A stretch of 64,000 bases of DNA from Cupriavidus basilensis OR16 (GCF_000243095.1 NZ_AHJE01000003.1:124001-188000); one strand, 5' to 3'; positions 17,865 to 26,314 are shown, numbered from the stretch's first letter. Notes: a model not told the origin generated them from the letters alone. Program-made: numbers and translations.

Positions 17865-18512
17865 ATGGAGACCATGAACATGCAACGCAATCCACGTTGC
17901 CGGCTAGCCGGCATCGTCATCGCCGCCGCGGTATGCCTTGCGGCAGGTGGCATCAGTATCACAGCGCATGCCCAGAGCAGCGCCCAGTCGAATCAGGCCG
18001 CGCAGGTCGACGAGCTACTCAGCAAGCAAGCCATCACCGAACTGATCTACAAGTATCCGCGCGCGCTCGACCGGCTCGACCGGGAGATGCTGTTGTCCCT
18101 CGCTCATCCCGAAGCGCGCATGCAGTTCGGCAAGCAGGTCTTCCCTTCGTGGTCGGCCTACGTTAACTGGTTGATCAAGGCGCACACCGACATGGCTGGC
18201 AACAATCATCGGATCACCAACATCCTCATCGAGGTGCATGGTGACAAGGCCGTCAGCGAATCGACCGGGACGGCCACGCTGCTGGTGAAACAGCAGGGCC
18301 GCGAGGACCAGTTTGAAGAACGCTGGATGCACTCGCGCTACCTCGACGCCTGGTCGCGGCGCAATGGCAAGTGGGCGCTCGATAGCCGCCAGACGGTATC
18401 GGACTACCGGCGCATCAGCTACGTGCCGGCGGAAGAGGTCCGGAAACACTATGAAGTCGCGCCGCGCACCGGCAAGGCCGATCCCTCTTACGCGCTGTTC
18501 GGCGACAAGTAG
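17865..18512 (+). CDS. Exported SnoaL/NTF2-like protein
   Basis: This is a 215-residue protein with a Sec-type signal ('LAGIVIAAAVCLAAGGISIT', cleavage probably after 'AHA') and a mature SnoaL-like (NTF2-fold) domain. The signature 'QAITELIYKYPRALDRLDRE' at the start of the fold is typical of SnoaL_4 proteins such as bile-acid dehydratase-like and ring-hydroxylating-dioxygenase beta-like enzymes. Members act as small dehydratases, isomerases or cyclases, and the exported location is unusual. ATG 17865 or 17874 could be the start; the second has GGAG closer to the optimum spacing. It leads a five-gene forward operon (to 22542) of which three products carry export signals besides the solute receptor. 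Confidence 0.8.
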   Translation: METMNMQRNPRCRLAGIVIAAAVCLAAGGISITAHAQSSAQSNQAAQVDELLSKQAITELIYKYPRALDRLDREMLLSLAHPEARMQFGKQVFPSWSAYVNWLIKAHTDMAGNNHRITNILIEVHGDKAVSESTGTATLLVKQQGREDQFEERWMHSRYLDAWSRRNGKWALDSRQTVSDYRRISYVPAEEVRKHYEVAPRTGKADPSYALFGDK

Positions 18513-18539
18513 GGCTGCGCAAACTCAGGGACTGAAACC

Positions 18540-19586
18540 GTGACCTTGCATACTTCTTGTCATCACGACGCTTGCCATGGCCGGCGCCACTTTATCGGCT
18601 CGCTCGGTGCGCTGGCAGCTTCCGCGCTGCTGCCCGGCGCGGCAGGTGCCGCGCAGGCTGCGGTTGGCCCAGGCAGTGGCCGCATCGATTTCCACCATCA
18701 CTACTTTTCGCCGGCCTGGGTCAGGCTCGTGGAATCCAAGCATCGCATCAAGCCGGTGCTGGGCTTCGACCAGTTCAAAATCTGGACGATTGCCCAGGAT
18801 CTGGAAGCCATGGACCGGGGCAATGTCGAAAAGGCCTTTCTGTCCGTGACGCAACCCGGCGTCTGGTTCGGCGACGCGGCGGAAACCCGTACCGCCGCGC
18901 GAGAGCTGAACGAGTTCGCCGCTAGGATGAAGTCGGATCACCGAGGCCGCTACGGCCAGTTCGCCGTGCTGCCGCTGCCGGACGTCGATGCCACGCTGAG
19001 GGAGATCGAGTATGCCTTCGATACCCTGGGGGCGGACGGCGTGGGCCTGCTCTCGAGCTATGACGACAAATGGCTCGGCGACAAATCCTTCGCGCCAGTC
19101 TGGGCCGAGCTGAACCGCCGCAAGGCGGTGGTCTATATCCACGCCACCGCGCCGGGCTGTTGCTCGTGGGACTTCCAGCCGGGCATTCTGCCGACCTTCA
19201 TCGAGCTGGGTTCGGACCTGGCGCGCGCCATGGTCAGCATGGTCCAGGGCGGGACGGCGAAGGCGACGCCTGCTATCAGGTACATCTGGTCTCACGGCGG
19301 CGGCAGCATATGGGCCCAACGTTTCCTGGTCGGCGAAAGCACTGCTTCGCTGGCCCGTGAGGCACCTGCGGACTCGCGGCTGTACCAGTTCCGCCGCTTC
19401 TTCTATGACACGGCCGCCGCGGCGGATGCGATCCATATGGGCATTCTCAAGCTGGTGGTGCCACCGACCCAGATCGTGTTTGGCTCGGACTTTCCGTGGG
19501 TGGAGCCCGTGAAGATTGCCGCCGGCCTGGAGTCATCGGGGCTTACGCCGCAGGACCTGCAGGCGGTCTATCGCGATAACGCCTAA
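18540..19586 (+). CDS. Tat-exported amidohydrolase-2 (ACMSD-like TIM-barrel) family protein
   Basis: This is a 348-residue protein starting at GTG 18540, 28 bases behind the SnoaL gene. Residues 15-40 ('GRRHFIGSLGALAASALLPG') form a twin-arginine signal. The mature part is an amidohydrolase_2 TIM barrel: the metal-binding 'DFHHHYFSP' (HxH), the 'VYIHATAPG' strand-5 His, 'WSHGGGSI' and the terminal Asp in 'IVFGSDFPWVEP'. Relatives include 2-amino-3-carboxymuconate-6-semialdehyde decarboxylase, gamma-resorcylate decarboxylase and 6-methylsalicylate decarboxylase, which are non-oxidative decarboxylases or hydrolases of ring compounds. The Tat signal implies a folded, metal-loaded enzyme acting in the periplasm before substrate capture by the receptor encoded next. 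The substrate is unknown. Confidence 0.85.
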   Translation: MTLHTSCHHDACHGRRHFIGSLGALAASALLPGAAGAAQAAVGPGSGRIDFHHHYFSPAWVRLVESKHRIKPVLGFDQFKIWTIAQDLEAMDRGNVEKAFLSVTQPGVWFGDAAETRTAARELNEFAARMKSDHRGRYGQFAVLPLPDVDATLREIEYAFDTLGADGVGLLSSYDDKWLGDKSFAPVWAELNRRKAVVYIHATAPGCCSWDFQPGILPTFIELGSDLARAMVSMVQGGTAKATPAIRYIWSHGGGSIWAQRFLVGESTASLAREAPADSRLYQFRRFFYDTAAAADAIHMGILKLVVPPTQIVFGSDFPWVEPVKIAAGLESSGLTPQDLQAVYRDNA

Positions 19587-19670
19587 CGCCTTCACGGTGA
19601 TGCCGGGACTGCGGGAACAGCTCGCCGCGGCGGCGGGCGGCAGATAACTTGACCAGTCGGAGAATGATCA

Positions 19671-20645
19671 ATGAGTTCGAAGTACCTCAAGCGGCTGGCA
19701 GCGGCACTGTGCGTACTGCCAGTCTTCGCAGGCGCACAGTCCTTCCCGACGCAGAATATCCGGATCGTGGTGCCGTTCGCACCGGGTGGCGGCATCGACG
19801 CCATGGCGCGCGTGCTGGCGGAGCGGCTGCAGCAGAAGTGGGGCAAGCCCGTGATCGTGGAGAACAAGCCGGGCGCCTCCACGATCATCGGCACGGTGGC
19901 AGTCACCAAGGCACAGGCAGACGGGCATACCTTGCTGCTGACCAGCGAAGCGACTGTCACCAGCAATCCCTTTCTGTTCGACAAGCTTCCCTACGACCCG
20001 ACGCGTGAGCTGGTACCAATTTCGGAACTGGTGAGCCTGCCACAGATGGTCGTCGCCAATCCGTCGGTATCGTCGTCGAGCCTGAAAGAGCTGGTGACAC
20101 TGGCGCGTGCCAGACCGGACAGTCTCAGCTATGCCACCTATGGCTCCGGCAGCCTGCCACATCTGCTGTTCGAAGGAATCAATGCCCGCTACGGCGTTAG
20201 GATGACGCAGATTCCATACAAAGGCATCACCCCTGCCGTGACCGCCGTGTTGAGCGGCGAAGTCCAGCTAACCCTGGCGGGCGTGCCCTCGGCACTAGGC
20301 CACATTCGCGCGGGCAAGCTCAAGGCTCTGGCCATTGCACGTCGCGAGCGCCTGCCAGAACTGCCGCAGGTGCCGACGCTGGCCGAAGCTGGCTTTGGCG
20401 ACATCGACCCGCATGAGTCGTGGTTCGGACTGTTCGTGACCGGTGGAACGCCCGCGCCGATCGTACAGAAGATCGCCAGGGATGTTGCCGCCGTAGCGGC
20501 CGATCCGGACTTCCGGGAGCGCTATGTCACAGCGCGTGGGTTCGACGCGGTGTTCTCCACGCCCGATGCGTTTTCCCGGTTCATCCAGGCCGATCGCAGC
20601 CAGAAGCAAAGGCTGATCCGACTCACCGGAGCGAAGGCTGAATAG
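19671..20645 (+). CDS. Bug/TctC-type periplasmic tricarboxylate-transport receptor
   Basis: This is a 324-residue solute-binding protein with an N-terminal signal ('LAAALCVLPVFAGAQS'). The mature start 'FPTQNIRIVVPFAPGGGIDAM' is the defining Bug motif, followed by 'GKPVIVENKPGASTIIGT' and 'RPDSLSYATYGSGSLPHLLFE'. Bug proteins bind carboxylated or amidic solutes through two water-mediated beta-strand contacts and are massively expanded in Bordetella and Cupriavidus, usually without an adjacent TctAB permease, as here. Its placement between a periplasmic amidohydrolase and a cytoplasmic one suggests that it captures the product of the first for import and use by the second (inference). Confidence 0.93.
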   Translation: MSSKYLKRLAAALCVLPVFAGAQSFPTQNIRIVVPFAPGGGIDAMARVLAERLQQKWGKPVIVENKPGASTIIGTVAVTKAQADGHTLLLTSEATVTSNPFLFDKLPYDPTRELVPISELVSLPQMVVANPSVSSSSLKELVTLARARPDSLSYATYGSGSLPHLLFEGINARYGVRMTQIPYKGITPAVTAVLSGEVQLTLAGVPSALGHIRAGKLKALAIARRERLPELPQVPTLAEAGFGDIDPHESWFGLFVTGGTPAPIVQKIARDVAAVAADPDFRERYVTARGFDAVFSTPDAFSRFIQADRSQKQRLIRLTGAKAE

Positions 20646-20682
20646 CATCCATCCACATCAGCGCAGCGTGTCGGAGGCATCG

Positions 20683-21996
20683 ATGTTGCAGAACAAGAAC
20701 AGCGGCAAGGCAGGGAAGGAACGGGCACTGCCCGATGGTACGGAGTTCGTGATTCGCGACGGCCATGTGCTCACCATGGATCCATCGCTCGGCGACTTGC
20801 CGAATGCCGACGTGCATGTCGTCGACGGGGAGATTGTCGCTGTGGGTGCGGGCCTGCACAGAAGGGGCATGGCCGAAATCGACGCGCGCGGCATGATCGT
20901 CATGCCTGGCCTCGTCGACACGCACTGGCATCTCTGGAACAGCGCATTGCGCGCGCTCGTGCGTGGCGACGATCCGGAGCGTGGATACTTTCCCGTGACA
21001 CTGAAGGTGGGACCACTCTTCTCTGCGGAGGATTCGTACCGGTCGGTCCGGCTTGGGTTGACCGAGGGGATTGCATCGGGCATCACCACGGTGAACAACT
21101 GGTCGCACAACACCCGCAGTCCGGAACATGCGGACGCGGAATTGCTGGCCATGCACGAAATGGGCATCCGGGGCCGGTTCTCCTACGGTTGGGGGCAGGA
21201 ACTCCCGCTCGACCAGATGATGGACCTCGGCGACCTGGCGCGCGTGCAGCAGCACGGCATGCCGGACTCCACCCTGCTGACGCTGGGCGCGGCAGTGCGC
21301 ACGCCGGTCGCCAACCCGCGAGGCGCCGTGCCAATCGCGCTGGTCAAGGCCGAGATGAGCGCCATCCGGGCGATGGGACTGCCCATCACCATGCACGCGC
21401 GTCCTGGCGTGGTGTCGGTACTCGCCGAGCATGACCTGCTGGGACCGGATCTGCAACTTGTTCATCCACAGGGAATCTCGCCCGAAGAAGGCAGGCTGCT
21501 CGCCGCCGCCGGTACGACATTCTCGTGCTCGCCTGTGATCGAGATGCACTATGCCCAGGCGACCCGTGGCGAGATCCAGTTCCAGGAACTGGTCGATTAC
21601 CGTGTACAGCAAAGCCTCTCCGTGGACAGCTCGGCGGCGTCGGCCAACGCCGACTACTTCAGTTGCATTCGCGCATTGCTGTGGTCGCACAAGCAGCGCT
21701 TCGGTATCAGCGTTCCGTTGACGCCGCGCCGGCTGCTCGAACTGGCCACCATCGACGGTGCACGCGACCTCGGTCTCGACGACCGGATTGGTTCGATCAC
21801 TGCGGGCAAGCGCGCCGACATCATCATGGTGCGCACCGCCGATGCCAACATGGCACCCGTCATCGACCCGATGTACGCGATCGTGTACTCGGCGCAGCCG
21901 TCCAACATCGATACGGTGATGGTCGATGGCAAGGTACTGCTGTGTCATGGCTGTCACTGCCGGCGCGCCTGGGCCCAGGCATGCGGACTGACCTGA
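20683..21996 (+). CDS. Amidohydrolase (ATZ/TRZ or imidazolonepropionase-like), cytoplasmic
   Basis: This is a 437-residue enzyme. ATG 20683 has GGAGG at 20673-20677, so it is preferred over the GTG at 20668. Metal-binding residues are 'DTHWHLW' (HxH), 'TMHARPG', 'LVHPQGIS' and 'LSVDSSAAS' (Asp). The C-terminal 'GSITAGKRADIIMVRTADAN' is the small beta-domain closing motif of cytosine-deaminase-like amidohydrolases. The long helical insert 'RGYFPVTLKVGPLFSAEDSY' resembles the amidohydrolases often found with Bug receptors. No signal peptide is present. It lies 37 bases after the receptor gene in the same operon and is followed 51 bases later by the exported RidA gene. The substrate is not determinable. 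Confidence 0.87.
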   Translation: MLQNKNSGKAGKERALPDGTEFVIRDGHVLTMDPSLGDLPNADVHVVDGEIVAVGAGLHRRGMAEIDARGMIVMPGLVDTHWHLWNSALRALVRGDDPERGYFPVTLKVGPLFSAEDSYRSVRLGLTEGIASGITTVNNWSHNTRSPEHADAELLAMHEMGIRGRFSYGWGQELPLDQMMDLGDLARVQQHGMPDSTLLTLGAAVRTPVANPRGAVPIALVKAEMSAIRAMGLPITMHARPGVVSVLAEHDLLGPDLQLVHPQGISPEEGRLLAAAGTTFSCSPVIEMHYAQATRGEIQFQELVDYRVQQSLSVDSSAASANADYFSCIRALLWSHKQRFGISVPLTPRRLLELATIDGARDLGLDDRIGSITAGKRADIIMVRTADANMAPVIDPMYAIVYSAQPSNIDTVMVDGKVLLCHGCHCRRAWAQACGLT

Positions 21997-22047
21997 TTCA
22001 AGACCGGCGAGGCTATGGCGCCGCGCCAATAACGGAGGAAATAATCG

Positions 22048-22542
22048 ATGAGAAAGAGTCTGACGACGCTTGTCGCAGCGCTGCTTGTTGCCAGCACTCT
22101 GACGGGTACCGCGCGGGCGGCGGAATACATGGAGCAAGGCGAGCGCACCAAAGGGCGCACCTATTCGCCCGCGGTGGTGACCGAAGGAGGACGCATCGTC
22201 TGGCTGGCGGGGGAGACCACGACCACGGACCTCACTGGCAAGGATATCAAAGGCGATTTCGAAGCCCAGACGCGTACCGTGTTCGCGCTGATCGATCAGA
22301 CGCTCAAGCGTGCCGGCGGCAGCCTCAAGGACATCGTGAGCATGACAGCCTATTTGACGGACGCACGCAATGGCGCCACCTTCTCCAAGGTACGCAGCGA
22401 GATGTTCCCGGACAGGAACTTCCCGGCCAGTGCACAGATCACGGTATCGAACCTGGCAGTGCCGGGGATGCAGATCGAAATTCAGGCGATTGCAGTGATC
22501 GGCGACAAGTGCTCCAGGCAGACCCCTTGTCTGCCCCGCTGA
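22048..22542 (+). CDS. RidA (YjgF/UK114) family protein with signal peptide
   Basis: This is a 164-residue RidA-fold protein starting at ATG 22048 after an excellent Shine-Dalgarno (GGAGGAA). Residues 1-24 ('LTTLVAALLVASTLTGTARA') form a Sec signal, which is unusual for RidA because imine/enamine hydrolysis is normally cytosolic. The core 'RTYSPAVVTEGGRIVWLAGE' and 'FPASAQITVSNLAVPGMQIE' match the family. The catalytic-type Arg of canonical RidA ('R' in the 'xxxxRxxV' strand) is not evident: 'FPASAQITVSNLAVP' has Gln where Arg is usual, so it may be a Rid2-7-like paralogue with another activity. It closes the LysR-linked operon. Compare the cytosolic copy at 28469, which shares the 'TYSPAVVT' and 'FPASAxITV' segments. 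Confidence 0.85.
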   Translation: MRKSLTTLVAALLVASTLTGTARAAEYMEQGERTKGRTYSPAVVTEGGRIVWLAGETTTTDLTGKDIKGDFEAQTRTVFALIDQTLKRAGGSLKDIVSMTAYLTDARNGATFSKVRSEMFPDRNFPASAQITVSNLAVPGMQIEIQAIAVIGDKCSRQTPCLPR

Positions 22543-22845
22543 CTGGCTGTCAGCACTCTCCACCGCCCCGGTTTGGTAGCACCAGGCACTAAACCGCGGG
22601 AGGCCACCTATCCGTGCCCCGGGGTTATGGGCAGGTGGCCCGCGGCCTTGGCTTCGGATGCATGGATTCGCTCCATGTATCCGCTGCACGTATCCGCCCA
22701 CATGGCGCGTTACGCCGCGTCCGCCTGATGCATTCCCTCTCCTGGATTCGAAAACGGATATGGCTACGGCCGTAGCCGCTGAACTGCATCCGTGTGCCGT
22801 TTCGCCGCATTGGCGCACCTGAAAACCCATGACAACTTGGTGCTA
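22543..22845. other. Intergenic leader before porin 1
   Basis: This is a 300-base stretch with no credible gene, carrying several short GC-rich inverted repeats after the RidA stop (for example around 22575-22625). The regulatory box described separately begins at 22846. Confidence 0.5.
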
Positions 22846-22906
22846 GTTTTTCTTCTGAATTCATTAAATTTGATCGCTTGCTCAATGATGGCGGTTGGGC
22901 TGAAAT
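22846..22906. promoter_or_regulatory. Duplicated promoter/LysR-box region, copy 2 (porin promoter)
   Basis: It contains TTCTGAATTCATTAAATTTG, then GATCGCTTGCTCAATGATGG and TTGGGCTGAAAT, and aligns over about 60 bases with 17751-17811 with most positions identical. It lies 78 bases before the porin start and is the probable second target of the LysR regulator encoded at 16757. Confidence 0.65.
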
Positions 22907-22983
22907 TCCCGGCACCGGAGCCGTTAGCGAAGCTCGCGGTGTTGCACAGAAAACCACAGAAACTGCATGAAGGAGATTGGAAC

Positions 22984-24093
22984 ATGATGGGACGGGAAGA
23001 ATGGGGAGCGTTGAAGTTGGTGAGGCTGGTCGCTGCGGCGGTTGCGTTGCTGCCAGTCCTGGCTACGGCACAGTCGGTGACGCTGTATGGCGTCATCGAT
23101 ACCGGCATGGAGTATGTCAATAACGTTGGTTCCGCGAAGAACGGTGTCGCCCGCCTGATGGGCAATACCGGCACGGTTCCCTCACGCTGGGGCCTGCGTG
23201 GGACGGAAGACCTTGGTGGCGGGCTGAAGAGCATCTTTGTACTGGAGTCCGGCTTCTTTCCGGATTCCGGAAGCTCCAGCATGGGCGGGCGACTGTTCGG
23301 GCGGCAGGCGTTCGTGGGCCTGAACGGCGCGTGGGGCCAGGTGGCATTTGGCCGCCAGGTGACGATGCTCTACTGGTCCTATCTGGATTCCGACATTCTC
23401 GGCGCGAACATATTTGGCTCGTCGAGCTTGGACAGCTACATGACGTTCGGCCGCGCGGACAATGCGGTGTCGTACAAGGGGACGTTTAATGGCCTGACGG
23501 TCGGCGCGACCTATAGCTTCGGCCGCGATACCGTGAACGCGGGGCCGAGCCCCGCCGGTACGAATTGTGCGGGGGAAAATCCGGCCGACTCGCGTACGTG
23601 CCGCGAGTGGTCGGCGCTGCTCCAGTATCAGACGGCCTGGTGGGGCGTTGCCGCTGCGTACGACGAGAACCGCGGCGGTCCGGGGGCCTTTGGCGGTTTG
23701 GTCAGAAGTAACATGACCGACAAGCGTGCGACAGCCACCGCCTATGCAATCTTCGACAAGGCCAAGGTCGGCGCCGGCGTCATCTGGCGCAATAACGACG
23801 GCAGCAGCACCCCTCGCAGCGATCTCTGGTACGTGGGCGCTGCCTACGACATCACACCCGCATTCACGCTTGCGGGTCAGGCCTACCTACTGCGTTTCCA
23901 CGACACCAGCAACAAGGCGTGGCTATTCGCGCTGCGCGCCAGCTATGCCTTCACGAAGCGCACGCTTGTCTACGCGACGACGGGCTACATCAATAACCGC
24001 GGTCAGTCGGCGATAGCGGTCGATGGCGCGACGCCGCCGCCGCCCGGCGTATCGCAGCTCGGCGGCATGCTCGGCATCAAGCATGTTTTCTGA
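22984..24093 (+). CDS. Trimeric outer-membrane porin 1
   Basis: This is a 369-residue porin. ATG 22984 has AAGGAGA at 22969-22975; the upstream in-frame ATG at 22792 precedes the promoter box and is rejected. The signal peptide ends 'LPVLATA', followed by the canonical mature start 'QSVTLYGVIDTGMEYVN'. The L3 constriction-loop region and 'GSRWGLRG'-like 'PSRWGLRGTEDLGGGLKSIF' strand are present, and the protein ends in Phe ('GIKHVF'), as required for outer-membrane insertion. It shares most of its sequence with porin 2 at 24462 and is evidently a tandem duplicate. Its promoter carries the same 60-base element as the exported-enzyme operon, so it probably feeds substrate to those periplasmic enzymes. 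Confidence 0.95.
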   Translation: MMGREEWGALKLVRLVAAAVALLPVLATAQSVTLYGVIDTGMEYVNNVGSAKNGVARLMGNTGTVPSRWGLRGTEDLGGGLKSIFVLESGFFPDSGSSSMGGRLFGRQAFVGLNGAWGQVAFGRQVTMLYWSYLDSDILGANIFGSSSLDSYMTFGRADNAVSYKGTFNGLTVGATYSFGRDTVNAGPSPAGTNCAGENPADSRTCREWSALLQYQTAWWGVAAAYDENRGGPGAFGGLVRSNMTDKRATATAYAIFDKAKVGAGVIWRNNDGSSTPRSDLWYVGAAYDITPAFTLAGQAYLLRFHDTSNKAWLFALRASYAFTKRTLVYATTGYINNRGQSAIAVDGATPPPPGVSQLGGMLGIKHVF

Positions 24094-24217
24094 GACATAG
24101 CAAACCGGCGACGTGGAGGGGGAGTCAGCGCGACAAGACAGCCTCGCCTCGCCCTCCGGACCGTACATGGTCCCGAGGGCCAGACAGCGCCATCTCCATT
24201 GACATGTGAGGTATCAG

Positions 24218-24340
24218 ATGAAATTGAGTCCCTCTTCCCGCCGGCGTACCGCTCCTGGCATCCAGGGCATTGCCGCTGCCATGGCGATCTGCGCCCTGGC
24301 AACCGCCCCGAGTGCTCCGACTGTTGCTCTCAGACGATAG
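24218..24340 (+). pseudogene. Signal-peptide remnant, probably of a Bug-type receptor
   Basis: A 40-codon frame starts at ATG 24218 with GAGG nine bases upstream. It reads as a twin-basic, hydrophobic leader ('RRTAPGIQGIAAAMAICALA') followed by 'TAPSAPTVALRR' and a TAG. The leader looks like the export signal of a Burkholderiales solute receptor, but no mature domain follows, so the rest of the gene appears lost. A functional small peptide cannot be excluded. It lies just upstream of the two LacI-type operators. Confidence 0.4.
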
Positions 24341-24355
24341 GGTAGATCCCGATCA

Positions 24356-24369
24356 TGCAATCGATTGCA
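24356..24369. promoter_or_regulatory. LacI-type operator, porin 2 (first of tandem pair)
   Basis: Perfect TGCAATCGATTGCA, 92 bases upstream of the porin ATG. Confidence 0.85.
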
Positions 24370-24376
24370 AAGGCCA

Positions 24377-24390
24377 TGCAATCGTTTGTA
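24377..24390. promoter_or_regulatory. LacI-type operator, porin 2 (second of tandem pair)
   Basis: TGCAATCGTTTGTA, two mismatches to the palindrome. Its centre is exactly 21 bases, two helical turns, from the first copy, so two dimers would bind the same face of the DNA. Confidence 0.8.
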
Positions 24391-24461
24391 GAATGAAATC
24401 TCCCATGACAAGGAAGGAGAGCCATGCAGCCGGTGGAGCGGCATGGCAGAGGAGAAATCAA

Positions 24462-25550
24462 ATGAAAACTTGCAAGTGGGTAGCCGCCGCGCTGGCGACG
24501 GTCCCGGCCATTGCCGCTGCACAGTCGGTCACGCTGTACGGCCTGATCGACGCGGGTGTGGAGTATGTCAATCATGTCGGCGCGGCCGGCCACGGCGTCG
24601 CGCGCATGCCGAATCTGACTGGCACCGTACCTTCGCGCTGGGGCCTGCGCGGCGTGGAGGATCTCGGCGGCGGACTCAAGAGTGTATTCGTGCTCGAATC
24701 CGGTTTCGCACCGGACTCAGGTACTTCGGGGCAAGGTGGCCGATTGTTCGGACGCCAGGCATTCGTAGGGCTTAGCGATGAGCGTTGGGGGCAACTGACC
24801 TTTGGGCGGCAATTTACGATGCAGTTCTGGTCGACCCTAGACTCCGATATCCTGACGTCAAACATCTATGGCGGAAACGCCCTGGATAGCTTTCGGGCCA
24901 ATCCCCGAGCCGACAACGCTATCGGGTACAAGGGAAAGTTCGGCGGGGTGACGATCGGCGGCACCTATAGCCTGGGTCGTGACACAGTCAATGCGCCCGC
25001 CGGGGCCAATTGCGCTGGTGAGAATCCGGCCGACAAGTCCGCGTGCCGTGATTGGTCGGCGATGCTGGCGTATGACGCGAACACTTGGGGCGTTTCCACG
25101 GCATATGAATCGATGCGTGGCGGCGCGGGCGCCACTGGCGGCTTGACCAGCAGCAGCCGGAAGGACGATCGCTGGATCTTTGGTGTTTATATGGCGATGT
25201 CCAATATGAAAATCGGTGTTGGGGGTACGCTTCGCAATAATGAAGGCAGCGCCACGCCGCATAGCCAGCTCTACTACGGTGGGCTTTCCTACGACATCAC
25301 GCCTGCATTCAACCTGGCCGGCGAGGTGTATTTCCTGCGCTACAACAACAGTCCGAACAAGGCCTGGCTTGAGGCGATTCGCGGAACCTACTCGTTCTCC
25401 AAACGCACTGCGGTGTATCTGACCGCCGGCTTTATCGACAATCGAGGCAATCTCGCGTTGTCGGTCAGCAGTGGTGATACAAGCAGTGCTGCGCCGAAGC
25501 CGGGAGGCAACCAGCTTGGCGCGATGATGGGCATAAAACACGCATTCTGA
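24462..25550 (+). CDS. Trimeric outer-membrane porin 2
   Basis: This is a 362-residue porin starting at ATG 24462 with GAGGAG upstream. The signal 'VAAALATVPAIAAA' precedes 'QSVTLYGLIDAGVEYVN'. The repeated strands 'PSRWGLRGVEDLGGGLKSVF' and 'GRLFGRQAFVGL' and the terminal 'GIKHAF' show close paralogy with porin 1. The main divergence lies in the loops and near the C-terminus ('SGDTSSAAPKPGGNQLGAMM'). Unlike porin 1, it is preceded by two LacI-type operators instead of the LysR box, so the two duplicates were assigned to different regulators. The likely role is diffusion of the substrate of the LacI-controlled pathway across the outer membrane. Confidence 0.95.
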   Translation: MKTCKWVAAALATVPAIAAAQSVTLYGLIDAGVEYVNHVGAAGHGVARMPNLTGTVPSRWGLRGVEDLGGGLKSVFVLESGFAPDSGTSGQGGRLFGRQAFVGLSDERWGQLTFGRQFTMQFWSTLDSDILTSNIYGGNALDSFRANPRADNAIGYKGKFGGVTIGGTYSLGRDTVNAPAGANCAGENPADKSACRDWSAMLAYDANTWGVSTAYESMRGGAGATGGLTSSSRKDDRWIFGVYMAMSNMKIGVGGTLRNNEGSATPHSQLYYGGLSYDITPAFNLAGEVYFLRYNNSPNKAWLEAIRGTYSFSKRTAVYLTAGFIDNRGNLALSVSSGDTSSAAPKPGGNQLGAMMGIKHAF

Positions 25551-25559
25551 CGCGCAGGT

Positions 25560-25593
25560 TTCCCCGCTTCCAAGACACTGTCGGAGCGGGGAG
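25560..25593. terminator. Hairpin after porin 2
   Basis: TCCCCGCT-TCC pairs with GGA-GCGGGGA around an 11-base loop. There is no long T-run, so it is a weak terminator candidate between the convergent porin and gamma-carbonic-anhydrase genes. Confidence 0.45.
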
Positions 25594-25649
25594 ACCTGGA
25601 TGCAACAAGGATTGGCCGTGTTCGCGTCAATCAGCTTGCTTGCGCGCCG

Positions 25650-26273
25650 TTAGAACGTCATGACGGCAAACTGATTATCCAAGTACCGCCTGGCGAGTTC
25701 GACATAGCGTACGGCGGTTGCATTCAGGCCCTGCCTTTCCTCGTCTGTAAGTGGTCGGAGGAGACGAGCAGGATTTCCCGCCCACAACTCTCCAGAACCG
25801 ACCACCTTGCGCGGAGACAGTACCGCGCCCGCGGCAAGCATGCCTCCTGACTGGACGATGGCACCATCCAGGACGCGCGCGCCGAAGCCGACGAAGGCGT
25901 TGTCTTCAAGCGTACAAGCATGCAGGATCGCCCCGTGGCCGACAGTGACGTCATCGCCAACAATGCATGGCAGTCCGTTGGTGGTGCCATGGATGATCGT
26001 GCCGTCCTGAATATTGGTCCGATGGCCAATGGAGATGCGCTGCACATCCCCACGCAGGACGCAGTTGAACCAGATGGACGACTGAGTCCCGATGGTCACG
26101 TCCCCGATGATTTGCGTCCCCTGGGCAATAAAGGCGCTTAGATCGATGACAGGCAGGAGAGGCGAGGGGGGCTGTAGGGTATTCAACTTGTCGGCTCCGA
26201 GCGTTAGCGCGCTTGCGCGCAGATGCCCGCAGAAAAAGAGCGGGCGTTGAAAGTCCGCTGATGAGCAGGGCAT
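25650..26273 (-). CDS. Gamma-carbonic-anhydrase-like (hexapeptide-repeat) protein
   Basis: This is a left-handed beta-helix protein with repeating hexapeptides ('FIAQGTQIIGDVTIGTQSSI', 'TNIQDGTIIHGTTNG', 'VTVGHGAILHACTLEDN'). The gamma-CA/PaaY metal His residues are visible in 'IIHGTT' and 'VGHGAILHAC', and the C-terminal helix 'YVELARRYLD' closes the trimer. PaaY-type homologues in aromatic catabolism operons act as thioesterase-like or carbonic-anhydrase-like accessory enzymes; the role here is open. The true start is uncertain. The hexapeptide domain begins near 'LLPVIDLSAF', and the Met at 26273 is the nearest ATG, though a TTG closer to the domain is possible. It is downstream of the dioxygenase gene on the same strand, separated by only about 40 bases. 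Confidence 0.82.
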   Translation of the reverse strand: MPCSSADFQRPLFFCGHLRASALTLGADKLNTLQPPSPLLPVIDLSAFIAQGTQIIGDVTIGTQSSIWFNCVLRGDVQRISIGHRTNIQDGTIIHGTTNGLPCIVGDDVTVGHGAILHACTLEDNAFVGFGARVLDGAIVQSGGMLAAGAVLSPRKVVGSGELWAGNPARLLRPLTDEERQGLNATAVRYVELARRYLDNQFAVMTF

Positions 26274-26314
26274 CAATCCCCGGATTGAGTCTGTGCCCTG
26301 CTGCGTGCGGTTGC

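Noticed and set aside
20623-22830. 735-residue reverse-strand ORF
   Set aside because: It is a shadow of the amidohydrolase/RidA genes; its composition is typical of antisense frames in GC-rich DNA.
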